The notes under the pieces were generated by a model. The model saw only the letters and a program-made list of their open reading frames with translations. It was not told the DNA's origin and ran no database searches. Shown here one piece after another: positions 1-11,174 of a stretch of 64,000 nucleotides of DNA. The translations under genes were made by a program, and so were the position numbers. The first letter of the stretch is position 1. Each line of letters starts with the position of its first letter. The DNA is taken from the NCBI RefSeq assembly GCF_018343775.1, contig NZ_CP074349.1, positions 1,478,001-1,542,000 on the forward strand, read 5' to 3'. Origin of the DNA: Pseudomonas cichorii (GTDB lineage: Bacteria; Pseudomonadota; Gammaproteobacteria; Pseudomonadales; Pseudomonadaceae).

Positions 1-224
1 TCAGCGATCTGCCCAGACCTTTGTCCACTGCCGGAGCGCCTGAAGGCGTGACGCCTCGCACTGGCGACCTTGCTTTCTATGCGCCCTGGGGCAATCTGGC
101 GATTTACTACAAGGATTTCAGTTATTCCAAGGGGCTGGTGAAACTGGGGCATCTCGATTCGGGGATTGAAGCGATGCGTCAACCCGGGCCTTTCAAGGCC
201 ACAATCAGCAGGGCTTTGCCGTAA
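1..224 (+). CDS. Cyclophilin-like fold protein, 3' end only
   Basis: The reading frame is open from the first bases of the window and ends with TAA at 222-224, so the start lies upstream. About 73 residues are visible. The segment around GDLAFYAPWGNLAIYYKDF followed by LVKLGHLDSGIEAM resembles the small bacterial cyclophilin-like domain (family knowledge, not searched). The catalytic status of these proteins is unclear; many lack peptidyl-prolyl isomerase residues. It converges with the LysR gene to its right with an 18-bp gap. An internal ATG at 21 is unlikely to be the true start because homology-like sequence continues upstream of it. Confidence 0.6.
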   Translation, partial: SDLPRPLSTAGAPEGVTPRTGDLAFYAPWGNLAIYYKDFSYSKGLVKLGHLDSGIEAMRQPGPFKATISRALP

Positions 225-242
225 GCGCATGCAGTGATAAGG

Positions 243-1136
243 CTACTGTTCGTAGCGCAGCTCATCGATAAGCGTCTGCATCGCCCGTGATTTTTCCCGT
301 TTGCTTGAGTAATAGAGGTGCAGACCCGGAAAGCGCGGCCACCAGCTTTCCAGGACCGGGATCAGTGTGCCGTCATCGAAATGCGGCTGGGCCATGTCTT
401 CGGGCACAAAAGCCAGCCCAAAGCCCGATACGGCGGCATTGAGGATCTGCTTGATGCCGTTGAAAATCAGTTTGCCTTTGACCCTCACGTTGATCTCGTG
501 ATCGCCATTCTTCAATTCCCAGGCATACAGCCCACCGCGAGTCGGCAGGCGCATGTTGATGCATTCATGATCCGTCAGGTCCTGAGGCCGGGCGGGCATT
601 GTGCGCGACTCAAGGTAGGACGGTGCGCCGACGATCACCAGGCGCATGTCGGGTGCGATGCGCACGGCCTCGGTCTCCTTGGTCAGCCCGTCTCCCAGGC
701 GAACACCGAAATCGAAGTTTTCCGCCACGATATCAGTCAGGCCATAGTCGATGACCATTTCCACACTGATTTGCGGATACTTGGGCAGAATCTGCGCGAG
801 CTTGGGCCAGAGCAGGGTATCGATGGCATGGTCAGTGGCCGTGATACGGATATTGCCGGCGGGTGTGTTGCCGAATTCGACCACGGCGATCAGTTCGGAC
901 TCGATGGCCTTGAGGCGCGGTTCGACTGTCTGTAACAGACGCTCCCCGGCCTCGGTTACCGAGACACTGCGCGTGGTGCGAGTCAGAAGGCGCACGCCCA
1001 GCCGTGCCTCCAGCCCCTGGATGGTATGGCTGAGCATGGATTGAGAAATCCCCAACTGAGAGGCCGCTCGCGTGAAGCTGCGTTCGCGCGCAACTGCAAT
1101 CAGGGCGAGCAGGTCGCTGTAGTTTTCCTTGGGCAT
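243..1136 (-). CDS. LysR-family transcriptional regulator (copy A)
   Basis: A 297-residue protein of normal LysR length. An N-terminal winged helix-turn-helix (about residues 8-66, with SFTRAASQLGISQSMLSHTI as recognition region) is followed by a substrate-binding domain. It is divergent from the XdhC-type gene at 1430 across 293 bp, the usual layout for a LysR regulator and its target, so it probably controls that gene or the cyclophilin-like gene. It is clearly paralogous to the LysR protein at 2960-3904: the stretches ARERSFTR, ITA.DHAI and GVRLG are shared. The ligand is unknown. Confidence 0.85.
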   Translation of the reverse strand: MPKENYSDLLALIAVARERSFTRAASQLGISQSMLSHTIQGLEARLGVRLLTRTTRSVSVTEAGERLLQTVEPRLKAIESELIAVVEFGNTPAGNIRITATDHAIDTLLWPKLAQILPKYPQISVEMVIDYGLTDIVAENFDFGVRLGDGLTKETEAVRIAPDMRLVIVGAPSYLESRTMPARPQDLTDHECINMRLPTRGGLYAWELKNGDHEINVRVKGKLIFNGIKQILNAAVSGFGLAFVPEDMAQPHFDDGTLIPVLESWWPRFPGLHLYYSSKREKSRAMQTLIDELRYEQ

Positions 1137-1429
1137 TAATCAATTCTCTGCATGGTAGGCGAGCCACTGTATCAAGACAGACACAGCACCGCAGCACTCA
1201 TGACTGCAGTATTTCTGCTTCAATCCATGAGGACGATATTGATTGATATGGCTCATGACTCTATTCGGTTTCAGGGGCTTTCCTCAGAGGCATCACGGCC
1301 TTTTAATGAGTCATGACCCGCAAAGGGCAGGGCGCTGATTGCAGTCCTGTCCGCTTTTCTTATTTCTCGCTATGAGCACACACATGGACCAGGCTTTTCG
1401 CCGCATATTGAATAGACAGGACGTTGATC

Positions 1430-2449
1430 ATGGCGAGCATTGATGTCTTGGTATTGCGTACGGCCTGTGACTGGCTTGCCAGCGGTCACAGGGTTCTGCT
1501 GGCCACCGTGGTACGTACTTGGGGCTCATCGCCCCGGCCTGTCGGTTCGATGATGGTGCTTCGTGATGATGGCCGTGCCGTTGGCAGTGTGTCCGGTGGT
1601 TGCATCGAGGACGACCTGATCCACCGTTACACTACGGCTTACAGTGCGGGCAGTCTTCCCCTGACGCCCCCTGAAGTGGTGCGTTATGGCGTCAGTGCCG
1701 ACGAAGCTCACCGGTTCGGGCTGCCTTGTGGCGGTACGCTGGAACTGGTCTTGGAATTCAGTCCTCTGCTGCAAACTCTGGAGCAACTGGTTACCCAGCT
1801 TGAACAGGGTTCTCTGGTGCGGCGCAACGTGAACCTGGCCGATGGCAGCGTGAGCCTGGAAACGACGCCGATCCCTGAGGAGCTCAAGTTCGACGGTGAG
1901 CGTCTGGTCAACACCCTTGGCCCAGGCTATCGCATGCTGCTGATCGGTGCCGGTGCCCTGGCTGAATATGTATCGATCATGGCGCTGTTCAACGGGTTCA
2001 AGGTAACCGTGTGCGACCCGCGCATCGAATACATGGATACCTGGGCTGTGCCGGGCGTGGAGAAGAGCAGCGGCATGCCTGACGATGTGGTGGCCGCGTT
2101 TCGCCCTGACCTGCGGACCTGCATTATCGCTCTGAGCCACGACCCCAAGCTGGATGACCTTGCGCTGCTGGAGGCGCTGAAAAGTCAGGCGTTCTACATT
2201 GGCGCAATCGGCTCGCGGCGCAACAACCAGAGTCGCAGAGAGCGGCTGATGACCCACTTTGGCGAAACCGAGGCGTCATTACAGCGCCTGCGCGGCCCCA
2301 TCGGCGTCTATATCGGCAGCAAAACCCCGGCGGAAATCGCTGTCAGCGTCATGGCCGAAATTCTCGCGGCCAAGAACAACGTTCCACTGCCCCGAGAGTC
2401 CTCGGTCGCCATAGCCAAGCAGCGTGAGGAAACGTTGGTTCAAATGTAG
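1430..2449 (+). CDS. XdhC/CoxI-family molybdoenzyme maturation protein
   Basis: A 339-residue protein with the XdhC signature: an N-terminal domain with TVVRTWGSSPRPVGSMM and SVSGGCIED, and a C-terminal Rossmann-like domain around LLIGAGALAEY (about residues 170-180) ending with IGAIGSRRN and GVYIGSKTPAEIAVSVMAEI. Family members load or sulfurate the molybdenum cofactor of xanthine dehydrogenase-type hydroxylases. No such hydroxylase lies in the window, so the partner is elsewhere. The start at ATG 1430 is preferred over TTG 1424 because AGGAC sits about 10 bases upstream. It is divergent from a LysR gene. Confidence 0.8.
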   Translation: MASIDVLVLRTACDWLASGHRVLLATVVRTWGSSPRPVGSMMVLRDDGRAVGSVSGGCIEDDLIHRYTTAYSAGSLPLTPPEVVRYGVSADEAHRFGLPCGGTLELVLEFSPLLQTLEQLVTQLEQGSLVRRNVNLADGSVSLETTPIPEELKFDGERLVNTLGPGYRMLLIGAGALAEYVSIMALFNGFKVTVCDPRIEYMDTWAVPGVEKSSGMPDDVVAAFRPDLRTCIIALSHDPKLDDLALLEALKSQAFYIGAIGSRRNNQSRRERLMTHFGETEASLQRLRGPIGVYIGSKTPAEIAVSVMAEILAAKNNVPLPRESSVAIAKQREETLVQM

Positions 2450-2579
2450 GAGATCACCCGCCGCCTCGGCGCCGCGCTGTCGCGCAGCAAACAGGAGCAG
2501 GTGTTTCCAGATTCATGGTTCGGCTTGAGGCCGCCTTGCGCCTTTACGGCGCGTTCTGCGGCGCTCTCACGATTGTTGT

Positions 2580-2602
2580 GTAGGAGCTTCATTCGCTCCT
2601 AC
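2580..2602. repeat. REP-like palindrome
   Basis: GTAGGAGC and its exact complement GCTCCTAC are separated by 7 bases. The same words recur at 2954-2996, 15627-15648 and 23532-23587, so this is one copy of a short dispersed palindromic repeat of the pseudomonad REP type. Confidence 0.7.
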
Positions 2603-2764
2603 CGGGATGAGCAAAAATCTTCCAGACACCGCCGATTGCGACGTGGGTGACGGCCGAGTGGAGGTATTGCGTAGTGGGGTGCGAGGCAGGACGCCGAGCA
2701 AGCGCCGCAGGGCCATGGAAGGCCCGTCGGCGCGTACCCACGGAGCAATGCCGGAGCGAGGGAA

Positions 2765-2846
2765 CCCCGCCCCAAGGCGGGGCCGAACCGGAGCGGATGG
2801 TTTTCCCCCCTTTTGCCGAAACAAAAGGGGGCCGCCGTAAAGGCGG
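2765..2846. repeat. Three consecutive perfect hairpins in a GC-rich gap
   Basis: Within the 510-bp gap between the XdhC gene and the next LysR gene are three perfect inverted repeats in a row: CCCCGCC/GGCGGGG (2765-2782), CCCCCTTTTG/CAAAAGGGGG (2806-2831) and CCGCC/GGCGG (2832-2846). Open frames of 75-99 residues on both strands across 2567-2874 have no recognisable domain and look like by-products of the high GC content. I infer a dispersed intergenic repeat; similar blocks occur in pseudomonad genomes as I recall them. Confidence 0.45.
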
Positions 2847-2953
2847 AACCAGTAGGACCAACACATGCCGATAATGGATATGTACGCCGGATAACGTTTT
2901 TACCCTACATAAAATACTTTCTAATTCATGGTCTTGCGTCTTGTTTGATGAGG

Positions 2954-2996
2954 GCGAATTTATTCGCGACCTTTCGCGAATGAATTCGCTCCTGCG
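2954..2996. repeat. REP-like doublet overlapping a LysR stop codon
   Basis: Two head-to-head palindromes, GCGAATTTATTCGC and CGCGAATGAATTCGC followed by TCCTGC, match the other REP-like copies in this window. The second overlaps the last codons of the LysR gene at 2960-3904, so the repeat supplies that protein's C-terminal residues. Confidence 0.75.
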
Positions 2997-3904
2997 GGTT
3001 CTTCATACCTTAACGCGGCGATCAGCAGGGACATTGCTCCTGAAGGCTGTCTGCGGCTCGGGTAGTACAGGTGAAACCCCGACCACAGCGGGCACCATTC
3101 TTCCAGGCACTGGATGAAATGCCCGGAGCGGATATAGGGGCTGGCCATGTCTTCGGCGATATAGGCCAGGCCCAGGCCGGCAATCGCAGCGTCCAGGACT
3201 TCATACATGCTGTTGTAGACAAGCTGGCCTTCGACACGCACGTTGAGTATGTTGCCATCGCGTTCGAGTTCCCAGGGCCACAGACCGCCATGGGTGGCGA
3301 GCCTGAGGTTGATGCAGTTCTGGGAAATCAGATCGTCGGGAGTCTTGGGGATCGGGTACCGCTCGAAGTACGCCTTGGTGCCCACCACTGCAAAGCGGAT
3401 ATCGGGACTGATACGGACTGCAATCATGTCCTGATCAAGAAACTCGCCGAGCCGCACACCTGCGTCATAGCGTTGTGCCGCGATGTCCACTATCTGGTTT
3501 TCTGAGCAAAGCTCGACCTTGATGGCAGGATATCGGGGCAGAAATTTCTTTAGTTTTGCAGACAGCACGCTGCGGATGGCATGGTCGGAGGCCGTGATGC
3601 GGATCGTGCCGGTCGGGGTATCCTGCAGTTCCTGAAGCGCGGCCAGTTCCGCGTCGATCTCCTCGAACTGCGGGGCAACACTTCGCAGCAGCCGCTCACC
3701 GGCCTCGGTGGGGATCACGGTGCGGGTATTGCGCGCCAGCAGGCGTACGCCAAGAGAGGTTTCCAGCCCTCGCACTGCATGACTGACTGCGGATTGCGAG
3801 AGGCCCAGTTGTGCGGCGCCACGAGTGAAACTGCGCTCGCGGGCCACGGCAATGAATGCCAGCAGGCCGCTGAAATAGTCGCGCAGTGCGAAATCCCTGA
3901 TCAT
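2960..3904 (-). CDS. LysR-family transcriptional regulator (copy B)
   Basis: A 314-residue LysR protein with helix-turn-helix at about residues 12-70 (RSFTRGAAQLGLSQSAVSHA) and a substrate-binding domain. It is a paralogue of the LysR protein at 243-1136, about half the residues appearing identical by eye. Its last dozen residues, after LRYEEP, are encoded by a REP-like repeat and are absent from copy A, which ends at LRYEQ. The upstream neighbour arfB is divergent across 178 bp. The target is not evident; it could cross-regulate with copy A. Confidence 0.82.
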   Translation of the reverse strand: MIRDFALRDYFSGLLAFIAVARERSFTRGAAQLGLSQSAVSHAVRGLETSLGVRLLARNTRTVIPTEAGERLLRSVAPQFEEIDAELAALQELQDTPTGTIRITASDHAIRSVLSAKLKKFLPRYPAIKVELCSENQIVDIAAQRYDAGVRLGEFLDQDMIAVRISPDIRFAVVGTKAYFERYPIPKTPDDLISQNCINLRLATHGGLWPWELERDGNILNVRVEGQLVYNSMYEVLDAAIAGLGLAYIAEDMASPYIRSGHFIQCLEEWCPLWSGFHLYYPSRRQPSGAMSLLIAALRYEEPAGANSFAKGRE

Positions 3905-4082
3905 CGATGGCTCTCTTGTGTGGTTCCGGGCTCCTCCCGGCTCGGCAGCATACCCCGATTGCTCATGAGCCTGAAAAGCCTGCGCGATTGCATAAGGTCA
4001 TGAATCAGATTGATCAATGGAAAGGGTTAAGTGATTTTTTGAACGCGAGTAAGATGCTCCCTGCAATTGCCATGAGAACCCG

Positions 4083-4496
4083 ATGCTAATCATCTCCAAC
4101 AATGTTCACCTGCCGGACGCCGAGATCGAGTGGACAGCCATTCGTGCGCAAGGCGCGGGTGGGCAGAACGTCAATAAGGTGTCGAGTGCGGTGCATTTGC
4201 GTTTCGACATCAACGCTTCGTCGCTGCCGCCGTTCTACAAGGAGCGCTTGCTGGCCCTGCGCGACAGCCGCATCACCGGTGACGGTGTGATCGTGATCAA
4301 GGCGCAGCAGTACCGCACCCAGGAGCAGAACCGGGCTGATGCGTTGCTGCGTTTGAGCGAGTTGATCGTCAGCGCCACCAAGGTTGAAAAGAAGCGCCGC
4401 CCGACCAAGCCGACGCTGGGTTCCAAGACCCGGCGCCTGGATTCCAAGAGCAAGCGAGGCTCCATCAAGGCCGGGCGCGGCAAGGTGGATTTTTAA
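4083..4496 (+). CDS. arfB: Alternative ribosome-rescue factor ArfB (YaeJ)
   Basis: A 137-residue peptidyl-tRNA hydrolase. The catalytic GGQ motif sits at about residues 26-28 in [13 protein letters not shown], as in class-I release factors, and the C-terminus is a long basic tail ([16 protein letters not shown] onward) that in this family enters the empty mRNA channel of stalled ribosomes. Length and architecture match ArfB; codon-recognition domains are absent as expected. It stands alone and its stop codon overlaps tail-to-tail with that of the MFS gene on the other strand. Confidence 0.93.
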   Translation: MLIISNNVHLPDAEIEWTAIRAQGAGGQNVNKVSSAVHLRFDINASSLPPFYKERLLALRDSRITGDGVIVIKAQQYRTQEQNRADALLRLSELIVSATKVEKKRRPTKPTLGSKTRRLDSKSKRGSIKAGRGKVDF

Positions 4497-5704
4497 GAGA
4501 CGTTGAGGTTTTTCTGTTCGCGCAGCATCTGCGCCTGTTTATACAGATAGATGCTCAGGACCAGTCCACTCAGGGATGCCAGCGCAGCAAACAGGAAGAT
4601 CGAGACAAAGCCGAATCCGGCTGCAATGGCGCCGGCCAGCGGGCCGGTAATCCCCAGGGACAGGTCAACGAACAGCGAATAGGCGCCGACTGCCGCGCCA
4701 CGACTGGATGCCGGAACCAGATTCACGGCTTCGACCCCCAGCGCCGGAAATACCAGTGAGAACCCGAAACCGCTCAAGGCGGCGCCCGCCAGCGCAAGGC
4801 TTGGGGTGGGCGCGATCCAGAGCAGCAACAGGCCCAGGCTTTCCACCGACAGGCAGGCAATGGCGACGCGAAAGCCGCCCAGGCGATTGATGAGGTTGCC
4901 GAACAGCAGGCGCGCGATGATGAAGCAGGCGCCGAACAGGCTCAGGCACAGGACCGCATCGGGCCAGTTATTGCTGGCGTAATACAGCGTGATGAAGGTC
5001 GCGATGGTGCCGAAACCGATAGCGCCCAGCGCCAGGCCCATTCCGTGAGGGAAAACCAGCTTCAGTACGTGGGTAAACGCCAGGCGTTCGCCCTGCACGA
5101 TAGGCGCTGCCTGTTTTTTCAGGGTCAGCAACAGCCCGAACGAAGACAGGGCAATGATGCTGACGCCCATGGTCCAAAGGCCCAGGGATTTGACCAGCCA
5201 TACACCCAGCGGGGCGCCAATCGCCAAGGCGCCATAGCTGGCGATACCGTTCCAGGAAATGACCTTGGCGGTGTTGTGTGCGCCAACCCGGCCGATGCCC
5301 CAGCCAATGGAGCCTGAGCCCACAAGGCTTTCCGCGCTGCCCAGCAGAATACGGCCGACAAACAGGCTGATCAGGCTCGCAACAGGCCAGTTGGGCATGG
5401 CTATGGGCAGCAGCATGAAGACGCCACTGAGTCCGCATCCTGCCAGACCGTATTGCACGGCTTTCTTGCAGCCCAGGTTATCGATGATGCGCCCCGCCCA
5501 GGGCCTGCTGACCAGTGTCGCCAGATACTGCACGCTGATCACCAGCCCAGCGGTTATCGCGCCGAAGCCCAGATCGGTGTGGACATAGCCCGGCAGCACC
5601 GCGAGAGGGATGCCGATATTCAGATAACCAATGAAGGTGAACAGTACGATGGAGACGACCTGCAGCGTCACCATCAGGCGTGGTGTGTCTTGTATCTGGG
5701 ACAT
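4493..5704 (-). CDS. MFS transporter, YhhS-like
   Basis: A 403-residue integral membrane protein with about twelve hydrophobic segments and the loop 2-3 motif region [17 protein letters not shown] typical of the major facilitator superfamily. Overall it resembles the YhhS/arabinose-efflux-type drug:H+ antiporters. The frame is open to 5764, but ATG 5704 ([10 protein letters not shown]) gives the usual short cytoplasmic N-terminus and is the likelier start. The substrate cannot be inferred. Its 3' end overlaps the arfB stop codon by 4 bases. Confidence 0.8.
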   Translation of the reverse strand: MSQIQDTPRLMVTLQVVSIVLFTFIGYLNIGIPLAVLPGYVHTDLGFGAITAGLVISVQYLATLVSRPWAGRIIDNLGCKKAVQYGLAGCGLSGVFMLLPIAMPNWPVASLISLFVGRILLGSAESLVGSGSIGWGIGRVGAHNTAKVISWNGIASYGALAIGAPLGVWLVKSLGLWTMGVSIIALSSFGLLLTLKKQAAPIVQGERLAFTHVLKLVFPHGMGLALGAIGFGTIATFITLYYASNNWPDAVLCLSLFGACFIIARLLFGNLINRLGGFRVAIACLSVESLGLLLLWIAPTPSLALAGAALSGFGFSLVFPALGVEAVNLVPASSRGAAVGAYSLFVDLSLGITGPLAGAIAAGFGFVSIFLFAALASLSGLVLSIYLYKQAQMLREQKNLNVS

Positions 5705-5843
5705 GGGAGTAGCGGACCCTTCTGGCGGCGGGTTGGCGAAAGGCGCAGGTAAAACCCTTAGCAAGCTTTCGAAGTTGCCATGATAACGATCCAGCGGGCG
5801 ATGCAGGGGATAAAAGCGAAATTTAAAGTGCAGGCGTAGACGT

Positions 5844-6023
5844 TCAGCCTTTGCTGGAGCCTACAAGCTGGGTGGTGATCAAGGCCGCCAGTGCGTTTTC
5901 CTGGGTACCGAAACGTGCGAGCAGGGCGCTCTGTTTCTCCGGGCTGAGGCGTTCCCAGATATCGATCATCTTTTCGGCAGCGCCAATGAGGGCCTTGGCC
6001 TGGTGTTCGGTGAAGTCGGTCAT
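5844..6023 (-). CDS. Conserved-looking small helical protein
   Basis: A 59-codon frame starting [12 protein letters not shown] and ending in LVGSSKG. The sequence is predicted mostly alpha-helical with alternating charges ([16 protein letters not shown]), typical of a real small cytosolic protein, and codon use matches the neighbours. An AAGAAAG stretch lies about 9 bases upstream. It lies 3' of phhAB on the same strand but 396 bp away. Function is unknown. Confidence 0.6.
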   Translation of the reverse strand: MTDFTEHQAKALIGAAEKMIDIWERLSPEKQSALLARFGTQENALAALITTQLVGSSKG

Positions 6024-6048
6024 GAATCCGCTTTCTTGTGTTGGTTTT

Positions 6049-6092
6049 TCAGGCGTATCGAAACCTGATCAGACCGGTTTCCATACGCCTGA
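6049..6092. repeat. Long interrupted palindrome in the phhB-downstream gap
   Basis: Arms of 17 bases (6049-6065 and 6076-6092) match with one mismatch around a 10-base centre; TTTT before and AAAA after extend the symmetry. Because the U-run precedes rather than follows the stem it is not a conventional terminator on either strand. The rest of the 396-bp gap (6093-6419) holds no gene I can support. Confidence 0.7.
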
Positions 6093-6419
6093 AAACAGTT
6101 GCCTTCAGTCTTTGCGTCGGGCTTTTTGGCTGGTTTGAGCCAGCGATGCTGCTTTCATTGCGGCAGTTTGACCAAGCTCCTGTTGAGCCAGGGGAGACTG
6201 CTTTGGTTCCTGTTGACTTGGGAAGGGGAAGTTTGGAATTTCATGCATCGTCGTCGCCTCACAAGGGTTTGCAGATTGAACCGTGCTTTAAAAAGCTTCT
6301 GCAGGATACAACACTGAAAATGACAAACCGGATATTTTTTTCACTCCGTTCGTCCATTGGTGAAACAAAAAACGATTTTCAGTGTCTTGCCCAAGGTGCC
6401 TCAATGCTGGCAAAACCCC

Positions 6420-6776
6420 CTACTTGCGGCCTTCGGCGTCCTGCGCCACCTGATCAGTGCGGGCTGCCATGATGAAGTCGTTGCGATGCAGTCCCTTGAT
6501 CGAATGGCTCCACCAGGTCACGGTCACTTTGCCCCATTCGGTCAGTAGTCCCGGATGATGACCTTCTGCTTCGGCAATGGCGCCCACCGCATTGGTGAAG
6601 GCCAGAGCGAATCTGAAATTCTTGAAGAGATAGACCTTCTCCAGTTGCATCACGCTGTCGCGTACTTCTATGTTCCAGTCGGGGATCTGTTTGATCAGCT
6701 CGGCCAGTTCGGCTTCGCTGACCTGCGGAGCATCAGCGCGGCAGGCTTCGCAATGGGCTTGGTTAAGAGATGACAT
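6420..6776 (-). CDS. phhB: Pterin-4a-carbinolamine dehydratase
   Basis: A 118-residue PhhB/PCD protein that dehydrates 4a-hydroxytetrahydrobiopterin so that the pterin cofactor of phenylalanine hydroxylase can be recycled. The family signature [23 protein letters not shown] (about residues 69-91) contains the two active-site histidines and the conserved W/H pair. It begins 14 bases after the phhA stop and is surely co-transcribed with it. Confidence 0.95.
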   Translation of the reverse strand: MSSLNQAHCEACRADAPQVSEAELAELIKQIPDWNIEVRDSVMQLEKVYLFKNFRFALAFTNAVGAIAEAEGHHPGLLTEWGKVTVTWWSHSIKGLHRNDFIMAARTDQVAQDAEGRK

Positions 6777-6790
6777 GCCAGGACTCCTGT

Positions 6791-7588
6791 TCAGGCCGCA
6801 TGGTTTCTGGGCCGTGGTTCGAATTTGGGTGAATGCAGGCCCAACTGCGTGGCCTGATGAACCAGTCCCATGATGTCTTCATGGGCAAGTTCAAACAGGT
6901 GTTTGAGCTCGGGCAGGACGAAATACACGGGTTGCAGGATATCGATGCGATAAGGCGTACGCATCGCTTCCAGTGGATCGAAAACCTGGTGTTCCGGCGT
7001 TGTGGATAAACTGTAAACCGCCTCTTTGGGCGAAGAGAGAATGCCACCGCCATAGATCCTGCGACCCTGAGCGGTATCCACCAGACCGAACTCGATGGTC
7101 ATCCAGTACAGTCGCGCCAGATAGACGCGCTGTTCCTTGCTCGCGCTCAGGCCCAGCTTGCCGTAGGTGTGGGTGAATTCGGCAAACCAGGGATTGGTCA
7201 GCAGCGGGCAGTGGCCGAATATCTCGTGGAAGATATCGGGTTCCTGAAGGTAGTCGAGTTCTTCCGGGGTGCGGATGAAGGTTGCCACCGGAAAGCGTTT
7301 GCTGGCCAGCAGCTCGAAGAAGGTCTGGAAGGGAATCAATGCCGGAACCCGCTCGACCTGCCAGCCGGTGGTGGCGCCCAGTACCTTGTTGATCTCGCCC
7401 AGTTGCGGAATGCGATCGTGGGGCAGGTTCAGCTGTGCGATACCGTCCAGATATTCCTGGCAGGCACGGTTCTCGATCACCTTCATCTGACGGGTGATCA
7501 GGGTGTTCCAGACTGCGTGTTCGGCAGGTGGATAATCGATGAAGCCTTTGTCGTCGGGTTCACGGGCCACGTATTGCGTCTGGCTCAT
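6791..7588 (-). CDS. phhA: Phenylalanine-4-hydroxylase
   Basis: A 265-residue bacterial (short, single-domain) aromatic amino acid hydroxylase converting phenylalanine to tyrosine with tetrahydropterin and O2. The iron ligands are visible: His121 and His126 in HEIFGHCPL and Glu166 in MTIEFGLV. It lacks the regulatory ACT domain of animal enzymes, as is normal for Pseudomonas. It is followed by phhB; the aminotransferase gene phhC that completes the operon in P. aeruginosa is not adjacent here, nor is phhR in the window. Confidence 0.96.
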   Translation of the reverse strand: MSQTQYVAREPDDKGFIDYPPAEHAVWNTLITRQMKVIENRACQEYLDGIAQLNLPHDRIPQLGEINKVLGATTGWQVERVPALIPFQTFFELLASKRFPVATFIRTPEELDYLQEPDIFHEIFGHCPLLTNPWFAEFTHTYGKLGLSASKEQRVYLARLYWMTIEFGLVDTAQGRRIYGGGILSSPKEAVYSLSTTPEHQVFDPLEAMRTPYRIDILQPVYFVLPELKHLFELAHEDIMGLVHQATQLGLHSPKFEPRPRNHAA

Positions 7589-7799
7589 GCTGACCTCCCA
7601 AGGGAGTTATTGTTTTTTACAGGGTAGCCTGATTGCCTTGGCGGCGACACAGGGTTATCAGCCTTTTCTTTGGCGTGTCCCCCTTGCGTATGGGAGTGTG
7701 AAAGAGTAGGGCGGTAAGACCATCGTCGAATGGCCCCACAGGATATGGCGGGATACAACAGAGTCATAAAACAACAACTATTCCACCGAGGTATCCAAG

Positions 7800-9755
<1,956 letters not shown>

Positions 9756-9772
9756 TCCCTTGAGTCACCGAA

Positions 9773-9799
9773 GCGCCCCGTCCGGTACGGGGCGTTTTC
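9773..9799 (+). terminator. Rho-independent terminator of acsA
   Basis: GCGCCCCGT pairs with ACGGGGCG around a short loop and is followed by TTTT, 18 bp after the acsA stop codon. The remaining gap to aotJ (about 510 bp) contains one ArgR-type motif and no gene I can support. Confidence 0.85.
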
Positions 9800-10131
9800 A
9801 TGTCTGCTTTCTGAAAATGATCGGGGCACTCGGCTGATACTGCTGCTCACTCATTTCAAAAAGGGATATATATCGATGTGTTACCTGTTCACCCAGACTG
9901 TGCTTGGGTGTGCTTCTTTGTAGGACGAGTTGCTAGGTATTTGTAGGATTACGGTGCATTTCCCAGCGCTTTGTCAGTCGTATGCAATGCTGGACTTGCC
10001 GTATTAGAAGGCTTTGCCAATAATGGGCGCGCTTTTTGCTGCATCAACTGCTTTTCTTGAATTTCTAAGATCACGAAGTTTTTGCCAAGTCAATGGGGTG
10101 GGGTGGTTTTCTCGATGCATCTGTAACTAGT

Positions 10132-10147
10132 TGTCGCATTGAAGAAA
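10132..10147 (+). promoter_or_regulatory. Candidate ArgR site upstream of aotJ
   Basis: TGTCGC, eight bases, then AA: an exact match to the half-site consensus TGTCGC-N8-AA reported for Pseudomonas ArgR, 167 bp before the aotJ start. No good second half-site in direct repeat was found beside it, so a functional operator is only plausible. An AT-rich TAAAAT at 10169-10174 could serve as -10. Confidence 0.5.
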
Positions 10148-10313
10148 TATCGACTTCGTACCTGCCGCTAAAATGCCCCTCACTTAGTCAGGGGGTCTCT
10201 GACCGGAATTTCGGTATCAGTTGCCTGGCGTCGCTCTCTCCGGATTGTTCTTTTGCATCTTGGGCTATCGCTCACTTTGCCATTTGTCGTGTTTCATCGA
10301 TGGAGTCCTGTAA

Positions 10314-11090
10314 ATGAAAAAGCTCATGCTTCTTGGCGCGCTGGCGTTGTCTGTGCTTGCCCAGCCGGTTTTCGCCGATGAAAAACCGCTCAAGATCGGT
10401 ATCGAAGCCGCTTACCCTCCGTTCGCCTCCAAGGCGCCGGATGGCAGCATCGTGGGTTTCGACTACGACATCGGTAATGCACTTTGTGAAGAAATGAAGG
10501 TCAAGTGCACCTGGGTCGAGCAGGAATTCGACGGCCTGATCCCGGCGCTCAAGGTACGCAAGATCGACGCGATTCTGTCTTCGATGTCCATCACGGATGA
10601 TCGCAAGAAGTCCGTGGACTTCACTGGCAAGTACTACAATTCTCCGGCTCGTCTGGTGATGAAGGACGGCACGAAAGTCAGCGACAGCCTCGCTGAACTC
10701 AAGGGCAAGAAGGTCGGTGTGCAGCGTGGTTCGATCCACGAGCGCTTCGCTCGCGAAGTCCTGGCTCCGCTGGGTGCAGAAGTCACTCCTTACGGTTCCC
10801 AGAACGAAATCTATCTGGATATCACCGCAGGTCGCCTGGATGGCACCGTGGCTGACGCGACCCTGCTGCAGGACGGCTTCCTGAAAACCGACGCTGGCAA
10901 GGGCTATGCTTTCACCGGTCCTTCGTTTACCGACCCGAAATACTTCGGTGAAGGCATCGGTATCGCTGTTCGCAAGGGCGACAAGGCCAATCTGGACCGT
11001 ATCAACGCCGCCATCGCCGCGATTCGTGCCAACGGCAAGTACAAGGCAATCCAGGACAAGTACTTCGATTTCGATATCTACGGCAAGTAA
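10314..11090 (+). CDS. aotJ: Arginine/ornithine ABC transporter, periplasmic binding protein
   Basis: A 258-residue type-II periplasmic solute-binding protein. Residues 1-21 form a Sec signal peptide ([21 protein letters not shown], cleaved after ALA/VFA-type sites). The mature part contains the polar amino-acid signature [20 protein letters not shown]. It is the first gene of aotJQMOP-argR and delivers arginine or ornithine to the AotQM permease. GGAG lies 10 bases before the ATG. Confidence 0.93.
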   Translation: MKKLMLLGALALSVLAQPVFADEKPLKIGIEAAYPPFASKAPDGSIVGFDYDIGNALCEEMKVKCTWVEQEFDGLIPALKVRKIDAILSSMSITDDRKKSVDFTGKYYNSPARLVMKDGTKVSDSLAELKGKKVGVQRGSIHERFAREVLAPLGAEVTPYGSQNEIYLDITAGRLDGTVADATLLQDGFLKTDAGKGYAFTGPSFTDPKYFGEGIGIAVRKGDKANLDRINAAIAAIRANGKYKAIQDKYFDFDIYGK

Positions 11091-11174
11091 CGTCAGGTTC
11101 CTGATCTGGATGGCGCAAACAGGGCAGCCTGGATTGCGCCATTTTTTATACCCACGCTTGAGGACCGCACAAAC

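Noticed and set aside
2567..2874. Several 75-99 residue frames on both strands
   Set aside because: Located in a hairpin-rich intergenic repeat, without ribosome-binding sites or domains.
6049..6092. Palindrome considered as a bidirectional terminator
   Set aside because: The T-run precedes the stem on each strand instead of following it.
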